The notes below the pieces were generated by a model. The model saw only the letters and a program-made list of their open reading frames with translations, was not told the origin of the DNA and made no database searches. The translations under genes and the position numbers were made by a program. 64,000 nt of DNA from Acidimicrobiia bacterium (GTDB lineage: Bacteria; Actinomycetota; Acidimicrobiia; IMCC26256; JAMXLJ01), in assembly GCA_024281095.1 (NCBI GenBank), contig JAMXLJ010000093.1:24074-88073 (forward strand), written 5' to 3'. Positions 17,950 to 24,968 of this stretch are shown here, piece after piece; the first letter of the stretch is position 1; each line of letters starts with the position of its first letter.

Positions 17950-18858
17950 ATGCACGATCGGATCGGGCTCCTGTACCTCGAACGGCTCGGCGCCGACGAC
18001 GTCGAGCTGCTCGCCGACGCCGCCCGACACGGCGGTTACCGCGAGGTCGATGCCGCGCGGTTGCGCGCGGAGCCGGCTCGGATCGTGCCGTTGTTGTCGG
18101 AGCAGGCCACGCGTGACGCGGTGTTCGGCACCGCCGAGGAACTCGCGACCCCGGGCCGCCTCGTCACGGCGCGTGCCACCGCGTCGGCCTTCCTCACCTT
18201 CGCGGTCGCGGTGCACCAGGCCGCCGCAGAGTTGGACGACCTGCACTTCACCGCGGAGTGGGTGGGCCCGCGCCGGCGTCTGCCTGTGTTCGACGTGCCC
18301 GTCCTGCGCGACTTCGTCGCCGATCCGATGCGCCGGCTGTTCCTGGTCGAGCTGCTCGCGTCGTACACCCACGTTGGCAGCGGAGCCACCTGGGAACGGA
18401 CCTCGCGCGGCTGGCGACGCCGTCGGTTCAGCGAGCTCGAGCCTGCGCAGCTCGCCGCGCTGCTCGAGGTCGTCCCGGAGTCGGAACGGCCCGGTGTGTA
18501 CCGGCGCCTCGGCGACCTCGCCCTCTTTCTCACGGGCGTGTTCCCGGACCACACCGCGGCGCGCGGCCTCGGGCCGGCGCAACGGCTCCGCCTGCTGCGC
18601 GTCAGTGGCGTCGACGCGGACATCGACGACGTCCTGCCCGCCGATGTCACCGCACTGGGCACCGTTGGACTCCTGGAGCTGCTCGGTGAGCGTTGGTACC
18701 GCCTCGCGGTCGCGAACGCGCGGCCCCCGCTCACGGCGACGATGCAGGTGACGGGAGCAGTCTCGGAACAGTTCCGGCAGGCTCGCCGGGTGCTCAACTT
18801 CGTCACCGATCAATTCCTGTTCCCCATGCGGGGACAGTGGTTCGGGATCGCGAGCTGA
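17950..18858 (+). CDS. Conserved-looking hypothetical protein (302 aa)
   Basis: ATG with GAAGGA about 8 nt upstream. The protein is mostly helical, soluble and Arg/Leu/Ala-rich, with no signal peptide or membrane segment. The middle (FLVELLASYTHVGSGATWERTSRGWRRRRFSELEPAQLAALLEVVPESERPGVYRRLGDLALFLTGVFPDH) looks well ordered. The end (EQFRQARRVLNFVTDQFLFPMRGQWFG) has the look of a conserved C-terminal motif. I do not recognise a family. The stop codon lies inside a 12-bp direct repeat that flanks a hairpin element just downstream. Confidence 0.85.
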   Translation: MHDRIGLLYLERLGADDVELLADAARHGGYREVDAARLRAEPARIVPLLSEQATRDAVFGTAEELATPGRLVTARATASAFLTFAVAVHQAAAELDDLHFTAEWVGPRRRLPVFDVPVLRDFVADPMRRLFLVELLASYTHVGSGATWERTSRGWRRRRFSELEPAQLAALLEVVPESERPGVYRRLGDLALFLTGVFPDHTAARGLGPAQRLRLLRVSGVDADIDDVLPADVTALGTVGLLELLGERWYRLAVANARPPLTATMQVTGAVSEQFRQARRVLNFVTDQFLFPMRGQWFGIAS

Positions 18859-18922
18859 AGCGGAGGCGTGGCCGGAGGCCGGGACGCCGCAGCGGAAGCG
18901 ACCTGACAACATCGCGAGCTGA
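18847..18922 (+). repeat. Hairpin repeat, copy A, flanked by 12-bp direct repeats
   Basis: The sequence atcgcgagctga occurs at 18847-18858 (containing the stop of the upstream gene) and again at 18911-18922. Between them lies a hairpin element: ggcgt (18865-18869) + ggcc, loop gga, ggcc, bulge ggg, acgcc (18884-18888). Two tandem relatives at 27937-28071 keep the same structure with compensatory changes. This is a dispersed REP/MITE-like repeat. Confidence 0.75.
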
Positions 18923-18926
18923 GGGG

Positions 18927-19916
18927 TCAGCGGGTAGGGCGGGGCAACGTCACTTCCGCGACGAGCGAGCCGTCCTCCTCCGAGAGCGTGAGGCTGCCGG
19001 CCAGATCCGTTGCGGCGGCAGCAACCGCCTCGAGCGCGGGCGCGGCGTCCGCGTCGGCGGTCCAGCCCGTACACGACACGGTCAGTCCCACGGAGTCCGC
19101 CGCGCTGCGCACGGTCACGGCGATGCTCTCGGAACGCTTCGCAACCGCGGCGAGCAGTTCCTGTGCCATCCGCAGTGCGCCGAGCGCGAACGCGGCATCG
19201 AGCTCGGCCTCCATCACCGCCTCGGCGAGCTCCGCGTACGTGCCGACGTCCTCGCGAAGCAGCTCGACCTCGGTGGTCAGGGCAGCAGCGAGACGCTCGG
19301 CCGGCCCGATGAGCTCCGCGTCCGCCGCCGCGGGCTCGGGAAGCCATCCGGAACGGTGCTGGCGCAGCAGCTCGAGGCGCCACAGTGCTTCCGACAGCCC
19401 GGGCGGGCCGGTCTCGAGCGACACCTGGTGCGCGAGCCGCGCGATCTGGTCCTCGAGCGCCCGGGCCCGGGCCTCCTGGTCGGAACACCGCTGCTCCGCG
19501 TCCTTCGCGTCGCGTTCACTCGCCTCGGCTCGCTGCTCCAGTGCGACGTGCGGGCGCCGGTCGCGCATCACGACGACAGAACCGCCGGGCACCACGACCT
19601 CCCGATAGACGACCGGGACCGGGTCGCCACCGGACGCGTGCACCTCACGCGCTCCGCTGGTGCGGTCATCGCGAAGCACGCGTTGATCGAACGCGCCGGG
19701 TTCGCCGAGATCGCTCGCACTCCAGCCGAGCAGTGTGCGCGCCCGATCATCGACCGCGACGACGCGACGCGCCCGGTCGAGGCGCAGTGTCGCGTCGTCG
19801 GGCGCGACCAGCGCTTCGAGCGCCGGCACTTGACGCGCAATGCGCACGGACATGATCACGAGGATCACCGCGACGACGACGAGAACGCCGGCAACCGCGA
19901 CCGCGACCACACCCAC
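18927..19916 (-). CDS. Membrane-anchored PAS-like / degenerate kinase-like protein
   Basis: 329 aa, GTG start 33 nt after the sigma-factor stop. Residues 1-25 are a membrane helix (VVAVAVAGVLVVVAVILVIMSV). Residues ~30-115 resemble a PAS domain (ATLRLDRARRVVAVDDRARTLLGWS, VVYREVVVPGGSVVVMRDR). A coiled coil follows (EQRAEASERDAKDAEQRCSDQEARARALEDQIARLAHQVSLE). The last ~150 residues have the helix-then-beta layout of a histidine-kinase output region, but no H-box His nor N/G1/G2 ATP boxes are visible. It is probably a sensor or scaffold rather than an active kinase. Confidence 0.7.
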   Translation of the reverse strand: MGVVAVAVAGVLVVVAVILVIMSVRIARQVPALEALVAPDDATLRLDRARRVVAVDDRARTLLGWSASDLGEPGAFDQRVLRDDRTSGAREVHASGGDPVPVVYREVVVPGGSVVVMRDRRPHVALEQRAEASERDAKDAEQRCSDQEARARALEDQIARLAHQVSLETGPPGLSEALWRLELLRQHRSGWLPEPAAADAELIGPAERLAAALTTEVELLREDVGTYAELAEAVMEAELDAAFALGALRMAQELLAAVAKRSESIAVTVRSAADSVGLTVSCTGWTADADAAPALEAVAAAATDLAGSLTLSEEDGSLVAEVTLPRPTR

Positions 19917-19949
19917 GGCGTGCAGGCTATGCGTGTTGTGCGCGCGCGG

Positions 19950-20906
19950 TCACCCCGCGAGCAGCTCCCGTGCGCCTGTGTCGGCCGAGGGATGACGCAA
20001 ACGCGCCAGTGCCTTCGACTCGATCTGCCGGATCCGCTCACGCGTGAGGCTGAACAGCGCGCCCACCTCCTCGGGCGTGCGCGGCTCGCCCCGGTCGAGG
20101 CCGAAGCGCAGCCGCAGGATCTCACGCTCGCGCTCGTCGAGCACCGAGAGCAGCTTCTCGACCTCGGCGGGCAGCATCGCGTTCGCAGCCACGTCGAACG
20201 GCGCCTCAGCCGAACGATCCTCGATGAGGTCGCCCAGCTCGGTCTCACCATCCTCGCCGACGAGCTCCGACAGCGAGACCGGCTCCGACGCATGACGCAA
20301 CAGCTCCGTGACCTTGGCCTCGGGAGTGTCGAGCGCCTCGGACAGCTCGCTCAGCGTCGGCCCGCGGCCGAGCTCGGCCTCGAGCTTGGCCCGGGTCTTC
20401 TGCAGCCGGGCGAGCTCGTCGCCCGCGTGCACCGGCAGCCGGATCGTGCGGCCGGTGTTCGCGATGCCGCGCTGGATCGCCTGGCGGATCCACCAGGTCG
20501 CGTACGTGGAGAACTTGAACCCCTTGCGCCAGTCGAACTTCTCGACCGCGTGCATGAGGCCGAGATTGCCCTCCTGCACCAGGTCCAGAAGCGGGAGACC
20601 GGACGCCTGGTAGCGCTTCGCGATCGACACGACGAGGCGGAGGTTCGCGTTCACGAAGGTCTGACGGGCCGCTTCACCCCGGCGGGCGATGCGACCGAGC
20701 TCGGCACGGTCGGAGCGGCTCAGCGCGGCATCGGCCCGCTCGAGGGCTTCGCGCGCGTCGCGGCCGGCCTCGATCTCCTGCGCCAGACGGGCCTCGTCAG
20801 CCTTCGTGAGCAACTCGTGGCGGCCGATGTCGTCGAGGTAGAGGCGGACGAGGTCCTCGTCCGGTGCCTCGGCTCGGCGGTCGACTCGCTTGGTGGTTCG
20901 GGCCAA
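19950..20906 (-). CDS. Sigma-70 family RNA polymerase sigma factor (group 1/2)
   Basis: 318 aa from the TTG at 20906, preceded by GGAGGA; upstream in-frame codons lack sigma homology. Region 1.2 ([29 protein letters not shown]), region 2 ([54 protein letters not shown]), region 3, and region 4 ([49 protein letters not shown]) are intact. It lacks a long region 1.1. It could be the primary sigma factor or a SigB/HrdB-like principal-type paralogue; only whole-genome comparison would tell. Confidence 0.93.
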   Translation of the reverse strand: MARTTKRVDRRAEAPDEDLVRLYLDDIGRHELLTKADEARLAQEIEAGRDAREALERADAALSRSDRAELGRIARRGEAARQTFVNANLRLVVSIAKRYQASGLPLLDLVQEGNLGLMHAVEKFDWRKGFKFSTYATWWIRQAIQRGIANTGRTIRLPVHAGDELARLQKTRAKLEAELGRGPTLSELSEALDTPEAKVTELLRHASEPVSLSELVGEDGETELGDLIEDRSAEAPFDVAANAMLPAEVEKLLSVLDEREREILRLRFGLDRGEPRTPEEVGALFSLTRERIRQIESKALARLRHPSADTGARELLAG

Positions 20907-21293
20907 TGATCCTCCATCAGTCGTCCCGTCGCGGCGGGGGGCACGCGCCGGGGACGATTCCCGGGCACCCTGTGGGTGCTCCCCGGGGTCTCCCAAAAAG
21001 GAACGCCCGTTCGGCAGGCTTTGTTCCATGTTGGTCGGCGGAGCGGGCGTTCTCCGAACCGGGCGGACGAGCCCGCTGACCAGGCACGCTCTGAAGTGGT
21101 GGCGCCATGGGACGCTCCCGCCGAGCACACGGTTCCAACTCCGCCGCCGCCCCGTGCATTCCACCGAGGCGATCCAGACGTGCCCGCTCGTTCTGCCACG
21201 GAGTGCGTTACACGACCACTCCCCCCTCCGTCGGGGGATCAAACGGGCGGGAGGGCGGTCCCCGCTCCGTCTGCTGAGTACGCTGCCCCGCCC
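20907..21293. other. 387-nt divergent intergenic region, sigma factor / SDR
   Basis: No convincing gene. It holds two secondary-structure signals: gcaccc-tgt-gggtgc inside ccgg...ccgg arms at about 20961-20987, and an inverted repeat gaacgcccg (21001-21009) / cgggcgttc (21044-21052) with a 34-nt spacer. These lie in the presumed leader or promoter zone of the sigma gene. No recognised riboswitch was seen. Confidence 0.5.
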
Positions 21294-22088
21294 GTGGCCG
21301 ACATCGTCGACAACTTCCGGGTCGCAGACCGCGTCGCCGTGATCACCGGGGCCGGGCGGGGCATCGGAGCGGCCGTGGCCCGGACGCTCGCTTCCGCCGG
21401 GGCCGACGTCGGTCTCACGGCCCGGACCGCCGACCAGCTCGAGGACGTCGCGGCCCAGATCCGTGAGCTCGGTCGGCGGGCCGTTGTGGTGCCGGGGGAC
21501 GTCAACGACACCTCGGTGCTGGCGAGGCTGGTGGATCGCACGGTCACGGAGCTCGGTCGCCTCGACATCGTCGTGAACAACGCGGGCGGCACGGCGCCAC
21601 GGCCGTTCCTGGCGACGAGCGAGGGCTACCTCGAGCGGGCGTTCCACTTCAACGTGACGACCGCGTTCGCACTCGCCAAGGCGGCCACGCCGCACCTTCT
21701 CGAGAGCGGCGAGGGCGCGGTGGTCAACATCTCGTCCGCGATCGGACGGCTGCGTGACCGCGGGTTCGTCGCGTACGGCACCGCCAAGGCCGCCCTCACG
21801 CACCTCACCCGGCTCATGGCCGCCGATCTGGCGCCGCGGGTGCGGGTGAACGGGATCGCGGTCGGGTCGGTCGCGACGTCCGCGTTGGAAACGGTCCTCA
21901 CCGACGATGCGATCCGCGAGGAGATGGTGCACCGCACGCCGCTGCGCCGGCTCGGACGGCCCGACGACATCGCACTGTGCGCCCTGTACCTGGCGTCGCC
22001 GGCCGCGAGCTTCGTCACCGGCAAGATCTTCGAGGTCGACGGAGGGCTCGAAGAACCGAATCTCGCGCTCGGTCTGCCCGACCTCTGA
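21294..22088 (+). CDS. Short-chain dehydrogenase/reductase (SDR)
   Basis: 264 aa, GTG start (no clear ribosome-binding site, perhaps leaderless). Classical SDR pattern: cofactor motif [13 protein letters not shown], then Ser in NISSAIG, with Tyr and Lys in VAYGTAK. The C-terminal [13 protein letters not shown] stretch is typical of tetrameric FabG-like enzymes. It reduces or oxidises a carbonyl/hydroxyl with NAD(P)(H). The substrate is not evident. It is convergent with the DHFR-like gene, with one base between stops. Confidence 0.93.
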   Translation: MADIVDNFRVADRVAVITGAGRGIGAAVARTLASAGADVGLTARTADQLEDVAAQIRELGRRAVVVPGDVNDTSVLARLVDRTVTELGRLDIVVNNAGGTAPRPFLATSEGYLERAFHFNVTTAFALAKAATPHLLESGEGAVVNISSAIGRLRDRGFVAYGTAKAALTHLTRLMAADLAPRVRVNGIAVGSVATSALETVLTDDAIREEMVHRTPLRRLGRPDDIALCALYLASPAASFVTGKIFEVDGGLEEPNLALGLPDL

Positions 22089-22089
22089 T

Positions 22090-22692
22090 TCAGGACGCTT
22101 CGGCCGCGGCGGGGCGGTACGCGCAGACGAGCACGCCCGTGCTCGCGGTCGTCGCCGACACGAGCTCGAGTGGCCGTGCCTCGCGGTCGTCGGGGAAGAG
22201 CCGCTTGCCACCGCCGAGGAGGATCGGCTCGAGCATGAGCCGGTACTCGTCGACGAGATCGTTGCTGATGAGCTGCCGCGCGAGCGAGGGACTGCCCATC
22301 ACCTGCATCGCGCCACCCGGCTGCTCACGTAACGCACGAATGGCGCCGAGTGCGTCGGCTGCGGGAAGCAGCTTGCTGTTGGTCCAGGTGAGGTCGTCCT
22401 GCGTCAGTGTGCGCGAAGCGACGTACTTGTCGATCTCGTTCATACGATCGGCGAACGGATCCCCGGCCCGATCCGGCCACGCCGCCGCCATCGTCTGCCA
22501 CGTGCGTCGCCCGAAGAGGAGCGCGTCCGTGGCCGCCATCACCTCGCCGATCACCGGGCCCATCGCGTCGGGATCGAAGAACGGCATCGACCAGGCACCG
22601 TGCCGGAACCCGCCATCCGTGTCCTCCTCGCGGCCGCCCGGAGCCTGAACGACGCCGTCGAGGCTCATGAAGTCACTGAGGATGATGCGCAT
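22090..22692 (-). CDS. Dihydrofolate reductase-fold (RibD C-terminal-like) protein
   Basis: 200 aa; the ATG at 22692 has AGGAG 8-10 nt upstream. [34 protein letters not shown] and [37 protein letters not shown] are the standard segments of the YyaP/RibD_C group. These are stand-alone DHFR-like reductases of mostly unknown substrate, not the essential FolA. A conserved nucleotide-binding loop ([10 protein letters not shown]) is present. Confidence 0.9.
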   Translation of the reverse strand: MRIILSDFMSLDGVVQAPGGREEDTDGGFRHGAWSMPFFDPDAMGPVIGEVMAATDALLFGRRTWQTMAAAWPDRAGDPFADRMNEIDKYVASRTLTQDDLTWTNSKLLPAADALGAIRALREQPGGAMQVMGSPSLARQLISNDLVDEYRLMLEPILLGGGKRLFPDDREARPLELVSATTASTGVLVCAYRPAAAEAS

Positions 22693-22764
22693 GCCGGCTC
22701 CTTGGGTGAGTTCGATGGTTTCGACGCCGCGATGCACGCGAAGTCATCGGCCTAATCTCCCCGC

Positions 22765-23349
22765 ATGGCCGCGCCCGTCATCCCGATCACCGGCAACGAC
22801 GAGGCCGATCGGCTGCTCGTCGACGACCCGTTCGCGCTGTTGCTCGGCATGCTCCTCGACCAGCAGGTACCCATGGAGGTGGCGTTCCGGGCGCCGTGGG
22901 TGTTGAAGCAACGGCTCGGCGGCATGCTCGACGCGACCGCGCTGGCGGCGATGGACCCCGACGCCGTCGAGGCGGCATTCAGGGAGAAGCCCGCACTGCA
23001 CCGGTTCCCGGCCTCGATGGCGAAACGCGCTCATGCCCTCGCGACGCATGTCGTCGAGAACTACGGGGGCGACGCGGCCGCGATCTGGCGTGACGTCGAC
23101 GACCCGGCGGTCCTCTTCGAGCGGCTCCGTGCACTTCCGGGCTACGGCGACGAGAAGGCGAAGATCTTTCTCGCGATCCTCGGCAAGCGGCTCGACGCCG
23201 CGCCGAGCGGATGGCAGGCCGTCGCGAAGCCGTTCGGCGACCCGACGCCCCGGTCTGTGGCCGACGTCGACTCGGCGGAGTCGTTGGCGCGCGTCCGCGA
23301 GTGGAAACGGGCCCAGAAGGCGAAGGGCAAGGGGAAAGGGGACATGTAG
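22765..23349 (+). CDS. HhH-GPD superfamily DNA base-excision-type protein (actinobacterial family)
   Basis: 194 aa. It begins MAAPVIPITGNDEADRLLVDDPFALLLGMLLDQQVPMEVAF and holds a helix-hairpin-helix (LRALPGYGDEKAKIFLAILG). This matches an actinobacterial group of small HhH-GPD proteins (the TIGR03252-type family). The usual catalytic Asp loop of DNA glycosylases after the hairpin is replaced by KRLDAAPSGWQ, so the activity is uncertain. A Lys-rich tail (KRAQKAKGKGKGDM) would aid DNA binding. It is followed two bases later by the next gene. Confidence 0.88.
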   Translation: MAAPVIPITGNDEADRLLVDDPFALLLGMLLDQQVPMEVAFRAPWVLKQRLGGMLDATALAAMDPDAVEAAFREKPALHRFPASMAKRAHALATHVVENYGGDAAAIWRDVDDPAVLFERLRALPGYGDEKAKIFLAILGKRLDAAPSGWQAVAKPFGDPTPRSVADVDSAESLARVREWKRAQKAKGKGKGDM

Positions 23350-23351
23350 CA

Positions 23352-24110
23352 ATGCCGGCCAAGGTCGACTTCGCGTACTTCTCGTTCACCGAGATCACCG
23401 ACCCGGCCGAGCACGACTCGTACAACGAGTGGCACCTGCTCGATCACATGCCGGAGAATCTTGCGCTCCCCGGCATTGCGTGGGCACAACGCTGGGTCGC
23501 CAGTCCCGACCTCCCGGTGTTCGGGGTCGACGAGGCGTTGCGTCCGGTTCACTACGTGACGGCGTACCTGATGACTGAGCCGGCCGAGCGCACACTGGGT
23601 GAGTTCATGGCGCTCGGCGAGCGTCTGCGGTCGCTCGGCCGCTTTCATCGTCAACGGCAGGCGCTGCTCGGTGGCCCGTTCCGCCTGGTGAAGTGCTACG
23701 CCGCGCCGCGCACCCTCGTGAGCGCGGATGCGATCCCGTACCGGCCGCATCGGGGCATGCTCATCACCGTCGGCGACGTCGTGGAACGCGGGCGCAGCGA
23801 CGAGGTCGCGCGCTGGCTCGACGACGTGCACGTGCCCGATCTCCTCACGGTCCCCGGAGTCGCCGGGGTGTGGACGTTCCAGGCGATGCCGGGGGCGACC
23901 ACCACCCTCCCACCGAACCCGCCGACGCGGTCGGTGCAGCTGTGCTGGCTCGACGACGACCCGATGACGGTCGGCGGATCGATTGCGGAGAAGGTCGGCG
24001 ACGTGCCGTTCACCGACGACACCTGGCACATCGCGTACCGGCGCACGCTCGCTCCCATCGATCCGCATGGTCCGTTCGACTGGTTCTCGCCGGAGCGGCG
24101 TCGTGGGTGA
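23352..24110 (+). CDS. Tandem EthD-like dimeric alpha/beta-barrel protein
   Basis: 252 aa, ATG two bases after the HhH-GPD stop. The chain looks like two related ferredoxin-like halves: DFAYFSFTEITDPAEHDSYNEWHLLDHMPENLALPGI at residues ~5-45, and MLITVGDVVERGRSDEVARWLDDVHVPDLLTVPGV at residues ~135-170. Each has the W-x2-x-H-P/L-P pattern of EthD/DUF1330-type dimeric barrels. Such proteins bind hydrophobic acids or act as decarboxylase/isomerase-like helpers in ring catabolism. Its stop overlaps the crotonase start by 8 nt, so the two are coupled. Confidence 0.75.
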   Translation: MPAKVDFAYFSFTEITDPAEHDSYNEWHLLDHMPENLALPGIAWAQRWVASPDLPVFGVDEALRPVHYVTAYLMTEPAERTLGEFMALGERLRSLGRFHRQRQALLGGPFRLVKCYAAPRTLVSADAIPYRPHRGMLITVGDVVERGRSDEVARWLDDVHVPDLLTVPGVAGVWTFQAMPGATTTLPPNPPTRSVQLCWLDDDPMTVGGSIAEKVGDVPFTDDTWHIAYRRTLAPIDPHGPFDWFSPERRRG

Positions 24111-24879
24111 CACGGTGGTCTACGAGCGCGACGGCAACCTCGTCACGATCACGTACAACCGCCCCGAAGTTCTCAACGCGATCAACGCCGAGCTGCGCCA
24201 AGACCTCAACGACGCATGGACGCGCTTCCGCGACGACGAGGAGGCGTGGGTCGCCATCCTCACGGGCGCGGGCGACTCGTTCTGCGCCGGCGCCGATCTC
24301 CACGACGGCGCGGGTGCGGCCGGCACATTCCCCGGCTCGTTCTGGGAGATCCCCACGATCAACTCGTTCGAGAGCGGCCTCGAGCTGTGGAAGCCGACGA
24401 TCGCGGCAATCGACGGGTACTGCCTGGGGTACGGCCTCACCGCGGTCGCCGCGTGCGACTTCGTCATCGCGACCGAGCGGGCCCAGTTCGGGTTCCCGGA
24501 GGTCCGCCTCGGCGTGCCGACGATCGTCGGGGCGATCAGGCTCCCAGGCCGCATCTCGATGCAGCACGCGCTCGAGCTGCTCCTCACGGGTGATCGGATC
24601 GACGCGGGACGGGCCCGCGACATCGGGCTCGTGCTCGAAGTGGTGCCGCCCGACGAGCTCATGCGGGCGGCGCGACGGCTCGCGGACCGACTGTTGCAGG
24701 CTGCACCGCTCGCGGCGCGCGCGACCAAGGAGATGGCGTACCGCGGCCGGGCGCTCCCCTGGCTCGACGCGGTCCGGATGGGTGAGACGATGCGGAGGGT
24801 CGCGGGCGCGACCGAGGACGCGCGCGAAGGCATGGCCGCGGCGCGCGAAGGCCGCGCACCGAGGTGGCGCGGCCGCTGA
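24103..24879 (+). CDS. Enoyl-CoA hydratase/isomerase (crotonase) family protein
   Basis: 258 aa from the GTG at 24103, overlapping the upstream gene by 8 nt. The crotonase fold is clear (VTITYNRPEVLNAINAELRQDL, ILTGAGDSFCAGADL, GFPEVRLG). The oxyanion-hole segments are kept. Of the two catalytic Glu of true hydratases, the one in the GGG-x-E loop is replaced (GYCLGYGLTAVAACD), while the Glu in FPEVRLG remains. It is therefore more likely an isomerase, hydrolase or other crotonase-type enzyme than a standard hydratase. Confidence 0.9.
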   Translation: MGDTVVYERDGNLVTITYNRPEVLNAINAELRQDLNDAWTRFRDDEEAWVAILTGAGDSFCAGADLHDGAGAAGTFPGSFWEIPTINSFESGLELWKPTIAAIDGYCLGYGLTAVAACDFVIATERAQFGFPEVRLGVPTIVGAIRLPGRISMQHALELLLTGDRIDAGRARDIGLVLEVVPPDELMRAARRLADRLLQAAPLAARATKEMAYRGRALPWLDAVRMGETMRRVAGATEDAREGMAAAREGRAPRWRGR

Positions 24880-24968
24880 CCCCCCGCGTGCCAGTTGGGT
24901 CGCTCAGGCCAGCGATACCGGGGAAGATCGCCCCCAAAGGCGCGAAGTGCGTTGCAGTCGTGCGGGGG

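Noticed and set aside
20907..22211. Long N-terminal extension of the sigma-factor frame on the minus strand (753 codons in all)
   Set aside because: The added part has no sigma homology, is Arg/Gly-rich and runs antisense through the SDR gene; the sigma domains begin at the TTG with a strong ribosome-binding site.
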